Source: Ornithinimicrobium ciconiae (GTDB lineage Bacteria; Actinomycetota; Actinomycetes; Actinomycetales; Dermatophilaceae). Taken from it: a stretch of 64,000 bases of DNA. The position numbers and the translations under genes are program-made. The stretch covers positions 1,364,001 to 1,428,000 of the forward strand of contig NZ_CP041616.1 of assembly GCF_007197575.1 (NCBI RefSeq). The letters run 5' to 3'. This document shows positions 17,122 to 26,579 of the stretch, one piece after another; position 1 is the stretch's first letter; each line of letters begins with the position of its first letter. The notes beneath the pieces are model-generated. The model worked only from the letters and a program-made list of their open reading frames with translations. It did not search any database and was not told the DNA's origin.

Positions 17122-18888
17122 GTCCTTGAGCTCGCAGATCGCGGCGCCGTTGCCGACGGTCTGGCCGATCTCGGCCGTCAGGCCAGTGACGGTGCCTGCC
17201 TTGTGGGCGTTGATCGGCTGCTCCATCTTCATCGCCTCGAGCACGATGACCAGCTCGCCCTCGGCGACCTGCTGGCCCTCCTCGACGGCGATCTTGACGA
17301 TGGTGCCCTGCATCGGGGCGGTCACCGCATCGCCAGAGGCTGCTGCTGCACCACTGCCGGAGCGGGCTCGCTTGGGTGCCTTCTTGCGGGCGCCGTTGCC
17401 GCCACCACCGAGGGACAGACCGCCGGGCAGGGAGACCTCCAGACGCTTGCCGCCGACCTCGACGACCAGGTTCTGCCGCTCCTCGGGCTCGGTGTCCGCG
17501 TCGGCGCTGGGGCCGGAGTAGGGCTCGATCTGGTTGTCGAACTCGGTCTCCATCCACCGCGTGTGCACCGAGAATGGGGTCTCGGGGTCCTCCGGGGCGA
17601 ACGCGGGGTCCTCCACGACCACCCGGTGGAAGGTCAGTGCCGTGGGCATGCCCTCGACCACGAACTCGGCGAGCGCGCGCCGCGAGCGCTCCAGCGCCTC
17701 CTGGCGGGTGCGGCCGGTGACGATCAGTTTGGCCAGCATCGAGTCGAACGCGCCGGAGATGACGTCACCCTGCTCCACGCCGGAGTCCACGCGCACGCCC
17801 GGTCCGCTGGGCACCCGGTAGGTCAGGACCGAGCCAGGCGCCGGGAGGAAGCCGCGGCCCGGGTCCTCCCCGTTGATCCGGAACTCGAAGGAGTGTCCGC
17901 GGATCTGCGTGCTGTCGTAGCCCAGCTCCTCGCCGTCGGCGATGCGGAACTGCTCACGGACCAGGTCGATCCCGGTGACCTCCTCAGTCACCGGGTGCTC
18001 GACCTGCAAGCGGGTGTTGACCTCGAGGAAGGAGATGGTGCCGTCCTGGCCGACGAGGAACTCGCAGGTGCCGGCGCCGACGTAACCGGCCTCGGTCAGG
18101 ATGGCCTTGGATGCGCGGTCCAGCTCGGCGCGCTGCTCCTCGGACAGGAAGGGGGCGGGAGCCTCCTCGACCAGTTTTTGGTGACGGCGCTGCAGCGAGC
18201 AGTCGCGGGTGGAGACCACCACGACGTTGCCGTGCTCGTCGGCCAGGCACTGGGTCTCGACGTGTCGCGGCTTGTCCAGGTAACGCTCGACGAAGCACTC
18301 GCCGCGGCCGAAGGCCGAGACGGCCTCACGGACGGCGGAGTCGAAGAGCTCGGGGATCTCCTCGAGGGTGCGGGCGACCTTCAGGCCCCGCCCGCCACCG
18401 CCGTAGGCAGCTTTGATGGCAACCGGCAGCCCGTGCTCCTGGGCGAAGGCGATCACCTCATCGGCGTCGGCCACCGGGTCCTTGGTGCCGGGCACCAGCG
18501 GGGCGCCGGCTGCGGTCGCGATGTGCCGTGCCCTGACCTTGTCGCCGAGGGAGTCAATCGCCGCGGGACCGGGCCCGATCCAGGTCAGCCCGGCATCGAT
18601 CACGGCCTGGGCGAAGGACGCGTTCTCGGCAAGGAAGCCATAGCCCGGGTGGACTGCGTCCGCCCCCGCCTGCTTGGCGACGTCGATCAGCTTCTCCTGC
18701 AGCAGGTAGGAGTCGCCCGGAGTGCTCCCGCCCAGGGCGTAGGCCTCATCGGCCACCTTGACGTGCAGTGCGTCCCGGTCCGGCTCGGCATAGACCGCCA
18801 CGGACCCGAGGCCGGCGTCCTTGCAGGCGCGAGCGATGCGGACGGCGATCTCGCCGCGGTTTGCGATAAGGACCTTGCTGATCGGCAT
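17119..18888 (-). CDS. Acyl-CoA carboxylase alpha subunit (biotin carboxylase plus biotin carrier)
   Basis: 589 aa. Residues 1-450 are biotin carboxylase: it opens with [19 protein letters not shown], has the ATP-grasp glycine loop YGGGGRGLK near 165 and [14 protein letters not shown] near 290. After an acidic, low-complexity linker, the last 75 residues are a biotin carrier with the modified lysine in EAMKMEQ (near 554). It charges biotin with CO2 for a carboxyltransferase such as those at 23324 or 41089, making malonyl-, methylmalonyl- or methylcrotonyl-derived products. Resembles AccA3/PccA of actinobacteria. Confidence 0.95.
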   Translation of the reverse strand: MPISKVLIANRGEIAVRIARACKDAGLGSVAVYAEPDRDALHVKVADEAYALGGSTPGDSYLLQEKLIDVAKQAGADAVHPGYGFLAENASFAQAVIDAGLTWIGPGPAAIDSLGDKVRARHIATAAGAPLVPGTKDPVADADEVIAFAQEHGLPVAIKAAYGGGGRGLKVARTLEEIPELFDSAVREAVSAFGRGECFVERYLDKPRHVETQCLADEHGNVVVVSTRDCSLQRRHQKLVEEAPAPFLSEEQRAELDRASKAILTEAGYVGAGTCEFLVGQDGTISFLEVNTRLQVEHPVTEEVTGIDLVREQFRIADGEELGYDSTQIRGHSFEFRINGEDPGRGFLPAPGSVLTYRVPSGPGVRVDSGVEQGDVISGAFDSMLAKLIVTGRTRQEALERSRRALAEFVVEGMPTALTFHRVVVEDPAFAPEDPETPFSVHTRWMETEFDNQIEPYSGPSADADTEPEERQNLVVEVGGKRLEVSLPGGLSLGGGGNGARKKAPKRARSGSGAAAASGDAVTAPMQGTIVKIAVEEGQQVAEGELVIVLEAMKMEQPINAHKAGTVTGLTAEIGQTVGNGAAICELKD

Positions 18889-18895
18889 GGGCGTT

Positions 18896-18901
18896 ACTTT
18901 A
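18896..18901 (-). promoter_or_regulatory. Leaderless -10 box of the carboxylase alpha gene
   Basis: TAAAGT on the minus strand, 7 bases before ATG 18888; no ribosome site lies between. Confidence 0.55.
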
Positions 18902-19013
18902 GCCCCCGGACGGTCCTGCCCTGGATGGTGCCGGCGCTATGACCCGCCTCGAACTGCCCGAACCCGTCATTCTTGATGCACCTCCGACCCACGCCACGAA
19001 GGAGACGACCACC

Positions 19014-20276
19014 ATGGTCCAGCGACAGGTCCCCAAGCCGGCCGAGATCTTTGAGCTGATGAAGTTCAAGAAGGTCGACCTCAACGGCAAGCGGCGCCGC
19101 CTGCAGTCGGCCCAGACGATCGAGGACCTGCGCAGGATCGCCAAACGCCGCACACCCGCCGCGGCCTTCGACTACACCGACGGTGCCGCCGAGCAGGAGA
19201 TCTCCCTCGACCGCGCCGTCCAGGCCTTCGAGGACGTGGAGTTCCACCCGGCGATCCTCAATGACGTCTCGGAGGTCAACACCTCGACCACCGTCCTGGG
19301 CGACACCTCGGCCCTGCCGTTCGGCATCGCACCCACCGGGTTCACCCGCCTGATGCAGACCGAGGGTGAGATCGCCGGAGCAGGGGCGGCCGGCGCCGCC
19401 GGGATCCCGTTCACCCTCTCCACCCTGGGCACCACCTCCATCGAGGACGTCAAGGCCGCCAATCTCCACGGACGCAACTGGTTCCAGCTCTATGTCATGC
19501 GTCAGCGTGAGATCTCCTACGGGCTGGTCGAGCGTGCCGCACGAGCCGGCTACGACACCCTGTTCTTCACCGTCGACACCCCGGTGGCCGGGGCCCGGCT
19601 GCGCGACACCCGCAATGGCTTCTCCATCCCGCCCCAGCTCTCGCTGGGCACGCTGGCCAACGCCTCCGTGCGGCCCTGGTGGTGGTGGGATTTCCTGACC
19701 ACGCCGAAGCTGGAGTTCGCCTCGCTCTCGCGGACCGGCGGCACGGTGGGGGAGCTGCTCAACTCGGCGATGGACCCCTCGATCAACTTCGCGGACCTCG
19801 CCGAGATCCGGACGATGTGGCCGGGCAAACTGGCGATCAAGGGCGTCCAGACGGTGCAGGACGCCAAGAAGCTCACCGACCTCGGCGTGGACGCGATCCT
19901 GCTGTCCAACCACGGTGGTCGCCAGCTCGACCGCGCTCCCGTGCCCTTCCACCTGCTCCCGGAGGTGGTCCGTGAGGTTGGGGCGCACACCGAGGTGATG
20001 GTGGACACCGGGATCCGCAATGGCGCCGACATCGTGGCGTCCCTCGCGCTGGGCGCCAGATTCACCCTGATCGGCCGGGCCTACCTCTACGGCCTGATGG
20101 CCGGCGGGCGCGAGGGTGTCGACCGCACCATCGAGATCCTGGCCGACCAGGTCCGGCGCACCATGCAGCTGCTGCAGGTGCGCACCGTCGAGGAACTCAA
20201 CCCCTCGCACGTCACGCAGCTGACCCGGTTCAACCGGATCGAGCCTGCGGTGCGTGCGGTGACCGAGCGGCCCTGA
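19014..20276 (+). CDS. lldD: FMN-dependent alpha-hydroxy-acid dehydrogenase (L-lactate dehydrogenase type)
   Basis: 420 aa flavoprotein of the lactate/glycolate oxidase family. Visible: [14 protein letters not shown] (near 45), the FMN-binding [23 protein letters not shown], the catalytic histidine in [10 protein letters not shown] (near 300) and [11 protein letters not shown]. It oxidises L-lactate or a related 2-hydroxy acid, probably to the quinone pool. ATG 19014 is chosen because GAAGGAG (18998-19004) is 9 bases upstream; an in-frame ATG at 18939 lacks this. Divergent from the carboxylase alpha gene. Confidence 0.9.
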   Translation: MVQRQVPKPAEIFELMKFKKVDLNGKRRRLQSAQTIEDLRRIAKRRTPAAAFDYTDGAAEQEISLDRAVQAFEDVEFHPAILNDVSEVNTSTTVLGDTSALPFGIAPTGFTRLMQTEGEIAGAGAAGAAGIPFTLSTLGTTSIEDVKAANLHGRNWFQLYVMRQREISYGLVERAARAGYDTLFFTVDTPVAGARLRDTRNGFSIPPQLSLGTLANASVRPWWWWDFLTTPKLEFASLSRTGGTVGELLNSAMDPSINFADLAEIRTMWPGKLAIKGVQTVQDAKKLTDLGVDAILLSNHGGRQLDRAPVPFHLLPEVVREVGAHTEVMVDTGIRNGADIVASLALGARFTLIGRAYLYGLMAGGREGVDRTIEILADQVRRTMQLLQVRTVEELNPSHVTQLTRFNRIEPAVRAVTERP

Positions 20277-20301
20277 CGGGGGAACGTGCGGTCGCACCTG
20301 C

Positions 20302-20329
20302 GATGGTGGGAGCAGGATGGTGGGAGCAG
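20302..20329 (+). repeat. Two perfect direct copies of GATGGTGGGAGCAG
   Basis: The 14-base unit occurs at 20302-20315 and 20316-20329 in the short gap between the convergent lldD and PLP-enzyme genes. No hairpin function is evident. Confidence 0.7.
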
Positions 20330-20365
20330 GTCCGACTGCGCCCACCGCAGAGCAGCCCTGCCCCG

Positions 20366-21571
20366 TCAGCCGCGCGGTAGCGTCCGCAGGCCCACCACGA
20401 GCCGGTCGATGTCGGAGTCGTCGGTGTAGGGCGCCAGCCCGACGCGCACGCCACCGGCAGCGCCCAAGCCCAGGTGGTGGCTGGTCTCCCAGGCATAGAA
20501 GTGGCTGGCGGGGGCGTTCACGCCGACATCGGCGAGGTGCTGGCGGACCACCTGGCTGTCGACGCCGTCAATCGTGAACAGCAGGGTCGGGGTGCGGTGG
20601 GCGGCGTTGCTGTAGACCCGCACTCCCGGCAGGTCGCGGAGGGCCGGCTCGAGACGTCCCCGCAGCCGCTCCTCGTGCTCCTCCAGTGCCGCGTATGACG
20701 TGGCGAGCCGCTGCCTGCGGGTGCCGGGCTGTCCCGGGACCAGGTCGGCGAGGAAGTCCACGGCCGCGGTGGTGCCGGCCATCAGCTCGTAGGGCAGGGT
20801 GCCGAGCTCGAAGCGCTCGGGCACCTCGTTGGTGGAGGGCAGCAGCTTGGCCGGGTGCAGCTCCTCGAGCGTCTCCGGTCGCGCGGCCAGGACACCGCAG
20901 TGCGGGCCGAGGAACTTGTAGGGCGAGCACACCCAGAAGTCCGCTCCGCTGGCCTGCAGGTCGGGCAGCACATGGGCGGTCGCGTGGACGCCGTCAACAT
21001 AGAGCTTGGCGCCGACCCCGTGAACCAGTGCGGCCAGCGCGGGTAGGTCGGGACGGGTGCCGATGAGGTTGGACGCTGCGGTGATGGCGACCAGCACCGT
21101 CCGCTCCGAGAGCACCGCCGACAGGTGCTCGGGGGTGAGCTCCCCGGTTGCCGGGTCGAAATCCACCCACCGGAGGGTGGCGCCTGCCTGCTCCGCGGCA
21201 TACACCCAGGGGCGCACGTTGCAGTCGTGGTCCAGCCGGCTGACGACCACCTCGTCCCCGGGACCCCAGCCGGAGGCCAGGGTGCGGCTCAGGTGGAAGG
21301 TCAGCTCGGTGGCGGAGCGACCGAAGACCACGCCCCGGAGGTCGGCGCCGAGGAGGTCGGCCATGGCCTGACGGGCGTCGGCCACGATGGTCTCGGCGCG
21401 CTGCTCCGCGGGGGTGACGGTGCCCCGGTTGGCGACGGCCGCGGTCAGGGTCTGTGCCACGGCTCGGGCGACCGGTTCCGGGGTCTGGGTGCCGCCCGGC
21501 CCGTCGAAGTGGGCAGCCCCCTCGGTCAGGGCGGGGAAGTGGGCGCGCACGGCAGCGACGTCATAGCTCAT
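20366..21571 (-). CDS. Cysteine desulfurase-like class V PLP-dependent enzyme
   Basis: 401 aa, class V aminotransferase fold, full length. The PLP lysine is in SPYKFLGPHCG (near 220), the cofactor Asp in YVDGVHATAH, and HDCN (near 117) stacks on the ring. It resembles the cysteine-desulfurase-like subgroup often found beside branched-chain catabolism genes; sulfur transfer is not proven. ATG 21571 has AGGA about 8 bases upstream; GTG 21586 has nothing suitable. It lies 68 bases downstream of the MerR gene and may be co-transcribed with it. Confidence 0.82.
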   Translation of the reverse strand: MSYDVAAVRAHFPALTEGAAHFDGPGGTQTPEPVARAVAQTLTAAVANRGTVTPAEQRAETIVADARQAMADLLGADLRGVVFGRSATELTFHLSRTLASGWGPGDEVVVSRLDHDCNVRPWVYAAEQAGATLRWVDFDPATGELTPEHLSAVLSERTVLVAITAASNLIGTRPDLPALAALVHGVGAKLYVDGVHATAHVLPDLQASGADFWVCSPYKFLGPHCGVLAARPETLEELHPAKLLPSTNEVPERFELGTLPYELMAGTTAAVDFLADLVPGQPGTRRQRLATSYAALEEHEERLRGRLEPALRDLPGVRVYSNAAHRTPTLLFTIDGVDSQVVRQHLADVGVNAPASHFYAWETSHHLGLGAAGGVRVGLAPYTDDSDIDRLVVGLRTLPRG

Positions 21572-21639
21572 GAGCAGATCCTGCACTGTGCCGTGCCGGT
21601 GCCGCCACGGACCCCGCTCACGGGCGCTCGGAGCAGGGG

Positions 21640-22056
21640 TCAGACCAGCCGCCCGAGGTCCTCCTGGCAGCGGCGCTCGAGGGTGGCCAGCTCGGCGAGG
21701 GAGTCCTCGATGTCGCGGCGACGGCTCTCCAGGTCGGCGCGCCGGTCGTCGATCTGGCCCAGCAGGTAGCGCAGCTGGCCCGCCTCGCCGGGCTGCTCGT
21801 CATACATGTCGATGATCGTGCGGATCTCCTCCAGCGGAAAGCCGATGCGCCGTCCGCGCAGGATCAGGGCGAGCCGGATGCGGTCCCGGGGGTGGAAGAG
21901 GCGCTGGGTGCCGCGCCGCTCGGGGGAGAGCAGGCCCAGTTCCTCGTAGTGGCGGATCGCCCGGTGGGTGACCTCGAACTCCTCGGCGACCTCGGAGATC
22001 GTCCAGGTCCTCGCCGTGGGTTCCTCGCCTGCCTGCGCACTTGCCATGCGCTCCAT
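21640..22056 (-). CDS. MerR-family regulator, LiuR-like
   Basis: 138 aa. The N-terminal winged helix is typical (TISEVAEEFEVTHRAIRHYEELGLLSP with the recognition arginines), followed by the long coiled coil (near 85-135) of the small MerR group that lacks an effector domain. Position, divergent from an acyl-CoA dehydrogenase and carboxylase beta gene, matches LiuR-type regulators of leucine/isovalerate or fatty acyl breakdown in other bacteria. A near-perfect palindrome lies in the shared promoter gap. The start could be ATG 22056 or ATG 22047; neither has a convincing ribosome site. Confidence 0.85.
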   Translation of the reverse strand: MERMASAQAGEEPTARTWTISEVAEEFEVTHRAIRHYEELGLLSPERRGTQRLFHPRDRIRLALILRGRRIGFPLEEIRTIIDMYDEQPGEAGQLRYLLGQIDDRRADLESRRRDIEDSLAELATLERRCQEDLGRLV

Positions 22057-22067
22057 ATTGCTTTACG

Positions 22068-22083
22068 TTTACGTTAACGTCAA
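22068..22083. promoter_or_regulatory. Palindromic operator TTTACGTTAACGTCAA
   Basis: A 16-bp near-perfect palindrome centred on GTTAAC, with an additional TTTACG half copy immediately left (22062-22067). It lies between the divergent MerR and acyl-CoA dehydrogenase genes. Its spacing and symmetry fit a MerR-dimer site controlling both. Confidence 0.7.
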
Positions 22084-22121
22084 GCGCAACCGCGCGCATT
22101 ACCCCGAGAGGCTGGCCACCG

Positions 22122-23306
22122 ATGTTCGAGCTCAGCAGTGACCACGAGGACTTCCGTCGCCTCGTCCGCGACTTCGCCGAGGCCGAGATCGGCCCCCACG
22201 TCGAGGAGTGGGACCGCGAGAGTCACTTCCCGGTGCACCTGGTGCCCAAGATGGGCGAGCTGGGGCTGTTCGGGCTCGAGGCCCCCGAGGAGTTCGGTGG
22301 GGCGGGGATGGGCCATGAGGGCTTCTCGTACCTGTGCGTCGCCATCGAGGAGCTCGGCCGCGTCGACCAGGCCATGGGCATCACGCTGGAGGCTGGGGTC
22401 GGTCTGGGCATCAACCCGATCCAGACCTACGGTTCCCAGGAGCAGAAGGAGCGCTGGCTCCCGGACCTGCTGGCCGGCAGGGCCCTGGCCGGCTTCGGCC
22501 TGACCGAGCCGGAGGCAGGCTCGGACGCCGGGGCCACCAAGACCCGAGCGGTCCTGGAGAACGGCGAGTGGGTCGTCAACGGCGCCAAGGCGTTCATCAC
22601 CAACTCCGGCACCGACATCACCTCGGTCGTCACCGTGACCGCCAAGACCGGGGAGCTGCCGGACGGGCGCCCCGAGATCAGCGCGATCATCCTGCCCAAC
22701 GGCACCGACGGCTTCATCGTCGAGCCGCCCTATCGCAAGCTCGGCTGGCACATCTCCGACACCCACGGCCTGACCTTCGAGGGCGCGCGCGTCCCCGAGG
22801 CCAACCTGCTCGGCGAGCGAGGGCACGGCTTCAAACAGTTCCTCAAGACCCTTGACGACGGGCGCATCGCCATCGCCGCGCTCGCGGTCGGCTGCCTGCA
22901 GCGCATGCTGGAGGAGACCACGCGCTACAGCCAGGAGCGCCTCGCCTTCGGCAAGCCGATCGGGACCTATCAGGGTGTCTCGTTCCAGGTCGCCGACATC
23001 GCGGTGATGACCGAAGCGGCACGCGCCCTGGTCTACAAGGCCGCCTGGCTGCGTGAGCAGCAGGCCGCCGGCAAGCGCTCGGTCGCCGAGGTCAAGCAGG
23101 CCGCCGCCATCGCCAAGCTCTATGCCACCGAGTCCGCGGTCACCGCGACGCGGATGGCCACGCAGGTCTTCGGCGGCAACGGCTTCATGGAGGAGTATCC
23201 CGTCGCCCGCTTCTATCGGGACGCCAAGATCCTGGAGATCGGCGAGGGGACCTCCGAGGTCCAGCGCATGCTCATCGCCCGCGGTCTCGGCCTGCCGTCC
23301 GCCTGA
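22122..23306 (+). CDS. Acyl-CoA dehydrogenase
   Basis: 394 aa FAD enzyme making a 2,3-double bond in an acyl-CoA. Family motifs: FGLTEPEAGSDAGA (near 127), VNGAKAFITN (near 150), FGKPIGTYQG (near 285), FGGNGFMEEYPVARFYRDAK (near 345) and EIGEGTSEVQ with the catalytic glutamate near 376 in the short/medium-chain position. The chain specificity is not readable; the partner carboxylase suggests isovaleryl-CoA or a short-chain substrate. ATG 22122 starts the conserved fold; the frame upstream runs through the operator. Confidence 0.92.
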   Translation: MFELSSDHEDFRRLVRDFAEAEIGPHVEEWDRESHFPVHLVPKMGELGLFGLEAPEEFGGAGMGHEGFSYLCVAIEELGRVDQAMGITLEAGVGLGINPIQTYGSQEQKERWLPDLLAGRALAGFGLTEPEAGSDAGATKTRAVLENGEWVVNGAKAFITNSGTDITSVVTVTAKTGELPDGRPEISAIILPNGTDGFIVEPPYRKLGWHISDTHGLTFEGARVPEANLLGERGHGFKQFLKTLDDGRIAIAALAVGCLQRMLEETTRYSQERLAFGKPIGTYQGVSFQVADIAVMTEAARALVYKAAWLREQQAAGKRSVAEVKQAAAIAKLYATESAVTATRMATQVFGGNGFMEEYPVARFYRDAKILEIGEGTSEVQRMLIARGLGLPSA

Positions 23307-23323
23307 CTGGGACACCTGACACG

Positions 23324-24925
23324 ATGAGCGGCATGACACCGCAGTCCGTTCCCGGCCACGCCCCGTTCGCCGACCCCTCCGAGGGGGCCGACGCCAGGGT
23401 GGGTGACATCCGTGGCCGGTTCGCCACGGCATACCGCGCCTCCGACGCCCCGAGCGAGAAGGCGCGGGCCAAGCTCGACTCCCAGAACAAGCTCTATGTC
23501 CGTGACCGGATCGCGCTGCTCTTTGACGAGGGCACCTTCGTGGAGGACGGGAGGTATGCCAACTCGATGGCCGCCGGTCTGCCCGCCGACGGGGTGGTCA
23601 CCGGGCGCGGTGAGGTCGACGGTCGGCCGGCGATCGTCGTCGCGAACGACCCGACCGTCAAGGCCGGCTCCTGGGGCGCGCGGACGGTCGAGAAGATCAT
23701 CCGCGCCACCGAGATGGCGCTGCGCGAGGAGCTGCCGATCTTCTGGTTCGTCGACTCGGCCGGTGCACGGATCACCGACCAGGTCGAGCTCTTCCCGGGT
23801 CGCCGCGGGGCCGGGCGGATCTTCCACAACCAGGTCGCCCTGTCCGGCAAGGTGCCGCAGATCTGCTGCCTGTTTGGTCCGTCGGCCGCCGGTGGGGCCT
23901 ACATCCCGAGCTTCACCGACCTGATCATCATGGTCGAGGGCAACGCCTCGATGTATCTGGGCAGCCCCCGCATGGCCGAGATGGTCGTCGGCGAGAAGGT
24001 CTCCCTGGAGGAGATGGGTGGGGCGCGGATGCACTGCACCGTCTCGGGCGTCGGTGACCTGCTCGTCTCCGACGACACCGAGGCGATCGAGCTGGCCAAG
24101 CTCTACTTCTCCTATGTGCCGGACAACTGGCGCACCCCCACCCCCAGGTATGCCGGCGAGGAGCCGTCCGCTCCGCTCACCCGGCACACGGTGCCAGAGG
24201 CGGAGTCGCTGCCCTTTGACATCCGCGAGGTGATCGACGGGCTGGTCGATGACGACAGCTTCTTCGAGATCAAGCCGCTGTTCGCCGCCGAGCTGGTGGT
24301 CGGCTTCGGCCGGATGGCGGGGGAGACCGTCGGGATCGTGGCCAACAACTCTGCGGTCAAGGGCGGAGTGCTGTTCACCGACTCGGCCGACAAGGCGACC
24401 CGCTTTATCTGGCTCTGCGACGCCTTCGGGATCCCGTTGATCTATCTGGCCGACGTCCCGGGCTTCATGATCGGCTCGGAGGTCGAGCGCGGCGGCATCA
24501 TCCGGCACGGCGCCAAGATGGTCTCGGCCGTCTCGGAGGCGACCGTCCCGCAGTTCTGTGTCGTCGTGCGCAAGGCCTACGGTGCCGGGCTCTATGCGAT
24601 GGGTGGCCCGGGTTTCATGCCCGATGCGACCCTGGCGCTGCCGACGGCCAAGATCGCCGTCATGGGGCCGGAGGCGGCGGTGAATGCGGTCTATGCCAAC
24701 AAGATCGCCGAGATCACCGACCCCGAGGAGCAGGCCGCGTTCGTGGCAGCCCGCCGGGCGGAGTATGAGGAGGACGTCGACCTCGAACGGCTCGCCGCCG
24801 ACCTGGTCATCGACGGCGTCATCGAGGCCGACGCCCTGCGCGACGAGCTGCTGCACCGCCTGAGGTATGCCGCCCGTCGGGACCGGCACTTCTCCTCACG
24901 TCACCGCGCGGTCCCGCCGGTCTGA
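23324..24925 (+). CDS. Acyl-CoA carboxylase beta subunit (carboxyltransferase)
   Basis: 533 aa, both crotonase-like carboxyltransferase halves present: SAGARITDQVELFPGRRGAGRI (near 145) and GPSAAGGAYIPSF (near 187) in the first half, and DVPGFMIGSEVERGGIIRHGAKM (near 383) in the second, whose paired glycines bind acyl-CoA and biotin. It resembles methylcrotonyl- or short-chain acyl-CoA carboxylase beta chains more than AccD5. It lies 17 bases after the dehydrogenase gene, so likely the same transcript, and probably partners the alpha subunit at 17119. Confidence 0.92.
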   Translation: MSGMTPQSVPGHAPFADPSEGADARVGDIRGRFATAYRASDAPSEKARAKLDSQNKLYVRDRIALLFDEGTFVEDGRYANSMAAGLPADGVVTGRGEVDGRPAIVVANDPTVKAGSWGARTVEKIIRATEMALREELPIFWFVDSAGARITDQVELFPGRRGAGRIFHNQVALSGKVPQICCLFGPSAAGGAYIPSFTDLIIMVEGNASMYLGSPRMAEMVVGEKVSLEEMGGARMHCTVSGVGDLLVSDDTEAIELAKLYFSYVPDNWRTPTPRYAGEEPSAPLTRHTVPEAESLPFDIREVIDGLVDDDSFFEIKPLFAAELVVGFGRMAGETVGIVANNSAVKGGVLFTDSADKATRFIWLCDAFGIPLIYLADVPGFMIGSEVERGGIIRHGAKMVSAVSEATVPQFCVVVRKAYGAGLYAMGGPGFMPDATLALPTAKIAVMGPEAAVNAVYANKIAEITDPEEQAAFVAARRAEYEEDVDLERLAADLVIDGVIEADALRDELLHRLRYAARRDRHFSSRHRAVPPV

Positions 24926-24955
24926 TCCGTCAGCGGGTCGTGCGGGTCACGGGAG

Positions 24956-25444
24956 TCAGGTGGGATCCGTCTCCCGTCGGGGCGTCTGCTGGGGCGTCTG
25001 CTGGGGCGTCTGCTGGGGCGTCGCCTCGTGCCCGCGGCGTCCCTGGGTGCGCCGCTGCTCCTTGAGGCGGGCCTCGTGCAGGTGCCGCGTGCCGCCGACC
25101 AGTGCGTCCCTGGCCTCCTGCTCGAGGCGGCGAAAGGCCGACCAGTAGGTGTCGTCGTAGTCCTCGACGATCTGGAAGGTCCACCGCCCCGGGAGCACGT
25201 TGCGTCCAACCAGCTCGGTCTCGATCCGGTCGGCGAGCTCACGGTGTCCTGCCTGTCGGAGCAGTTCCACTGCGTCGCCGAGAGCGAAGTCGGCGGCGCC
25301 GGTCATCTGATGGAAGCGATAGAGATCGCCACGGGCGATCTCGACCTTCTCGAGGGCCTCGCTGAGTTTTCCCAGCGCCTCGACCGTCGTCTCATCGACT
25401 CCGGGCGGGGTGAGGTGGTCGTCGTCAGGCAGATCACCGTCCAT
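24956..25444 (-). CDS. Hypothetical protein with C-terminal TPQQ repeats
   Basis: 162 aa, not recognised. The first 120 residues are mostly helical and acidic (ETTVEALGKLSEALEKVEIARGDL near 15-38), and the tail is basic, ending in three TPQQ units encoded by a 12-base tandem repeat. No signal peptide or membrane segment. ATG 25444 is supported by a TACTTT box 6 bases upstream. Convergent with the carboxylase beta gene, 30 bases away. Confidence 0.75.
   Translation of the reverse strand: MDGDLPDDDHLTPPGVDETTVEALGKLSEALEKVEIARGDLYRFHQMTGAADFALGDAVELLRQAGHRELADRIETELVGRNVLPGRWTFQIVEDYDDTYWSAFRRLEQEARDALVGGTRHLHEARLKEQRRTQGRRGHEATPQQTPQQTPQQTPRRETDPT
24976..25022 (+). repeat. 12-base tandem repeat inside a coding tail
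   Basis: GGGGCGTCTGCT repeated nearly four times; on the minus strand it encodes TPQQ repeats. The period is a multiple of three, so copy-number change keeps the frame. Confidence 0.85.
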
Positions 25445-25450
25445 GAGGCC

Positions 25451-25456
25451 AAAGTA
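25451..25456 (-). promoter_or_regulatory. Leaderless -10 box of the TPQQ-repeat gene
   Basis: TACTTT on the minus strand, 6 bases before ATG 25444. Confidence 0.5.
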
Positions 25457-25581
25457 GCGGCGCGCAGGCACCGGCACCTGGTGACGGGGGACCGGGGTAG
25501 CCGCCTCGGGAGGAGCGATCTTCCGGGAGCAGCGCCTCGGGGCAGCCGTCTGGCAGGGGCCGGGTCCGGCATACGGCCTGC

Positions 25582-26436
25582 TCAGCTGCTCTCGAAGCGT
25601 GCCTCGACGACGGCGTGCTCGCCGCCCTGGCTGGCCAGCTCGTTCTCGACCCGCAGCGAGAGGACCTCGCCGCTCTCCGTCTCGCGATAGGTGACGATCG
25701 TCGAGCCCGCGGCACCCTCGGCACTGATCCGCTCCCAGTGCGGACTGCCCTTCGTGCCCAGGGTGTCGATCACCTCGGGGGTGGCCAGGCGTTCCATCGT
25801 GGCTTGGTCGTCCGTGCCCCACGCGACCACCAGGGAGTCGGCATAGTCCGTCGGGACGGTCGGCACAGCGTCCTCGGCGTCGGCGGCGGCCGTGTAGCGC
25901 GCCTCCACGACGGACTGCTCGGCACCCTGGCTGGCCGCCTCGTTCTCGACCCGCAGCTCGAGGGTGTCACCACTGTCGGTGTTGGTATAGGTCACGATCG
26001 TGGAGCCGGTGGCCCCCTCGACGCTGGTCTGGTCCCAGTGGGGGCCGCCCTGATCGCCCAGGATATGGAGGACCTCCGCGGTGCCCAGAGCCTCCATCCT
26101 GGCCCGGTCCCCTGAGCCCCAGGCCTGCACCAAGGCATCGGCGTAGTCCGCGGGCACGGTCGGCAGGGTGGTGTCGGAGGCATCGGAGGTCGAGGACCCA
26201 GAGTCTTCGGGGGCGGAGGTGGCACCGGCATCTGAGGTCGTGTGTGAGGTGTCCATCGGACTCGTGGTGGCCGACGCGTTGTCCGGCGGGGTCGTGGCCT
26301 GAGAACTGTCCGGGGGACTCGTGCTGGTGCTCGCCGGTGCGACCACTTCGGGTTGGTCGTTGCCGGAGCAGCCGGCCAGCAGGGCGACCAGTGCGGTCGC
26401 GGTGAGAACGGTGGTGGTGCTACGTCGACTCCTCAT
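25582..26436 (-). CDS. Lipoprotein with a duplicated domain of unknown function
   Basis: 284 aa. A Lipo signal ends in LLAGC (Cys near 23), followed by a Ser/Thr/Pro-rich linker to about residue 90. Two similar domains of roughly 95 residues follow (about 91-188 and 190-284): both begin TVPxDYADxLVxAWG, contain GSTIVTYxxTxSG and end with RVENExASQGxExxVVEAR. Such repeats outside the membrane suggest a binding or adhesion role, but no function is known to me. The second copy ends the protein. Confidence 0.82.
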   Translation of the reverse strand: MRSRRSTTTVLTATALVALLAGCSGNDQPEVVAPASTSTSPPDSSQATTPPDNASATTSPMDTSHTTSDAGATSAPEDSGSSTSDASDTTLPTVPADYADALVQAWGSGDRARMEALGTAEVLHILGDQGGPHWDQTSVEGATGSTIVTYTNTDSGDTLELRVENEAASQGAEQSVVEARYTAAADAEDAVPTVPTDYADSLVVAWGTDDQATMERLATPEVIDTLGTKGSPHWERISAEGAAGSTIVTYRETESGEVLSLRVENELASQGGEHAVVEARFESS

Positions 26437-26579
26437 GATGTTCGCCTGCCTTTGTGGTGCGCCTGGCGGTGCACCAGAGATTCCACTGCTTCAGGACTCT
26501 CTCCACGCTGCACCTGCTGTCCGAGAGAAGGCCGAGAGCGGCCTGGGAGAATCCTGCGAACAATCTGCTGCGGAGGTCG

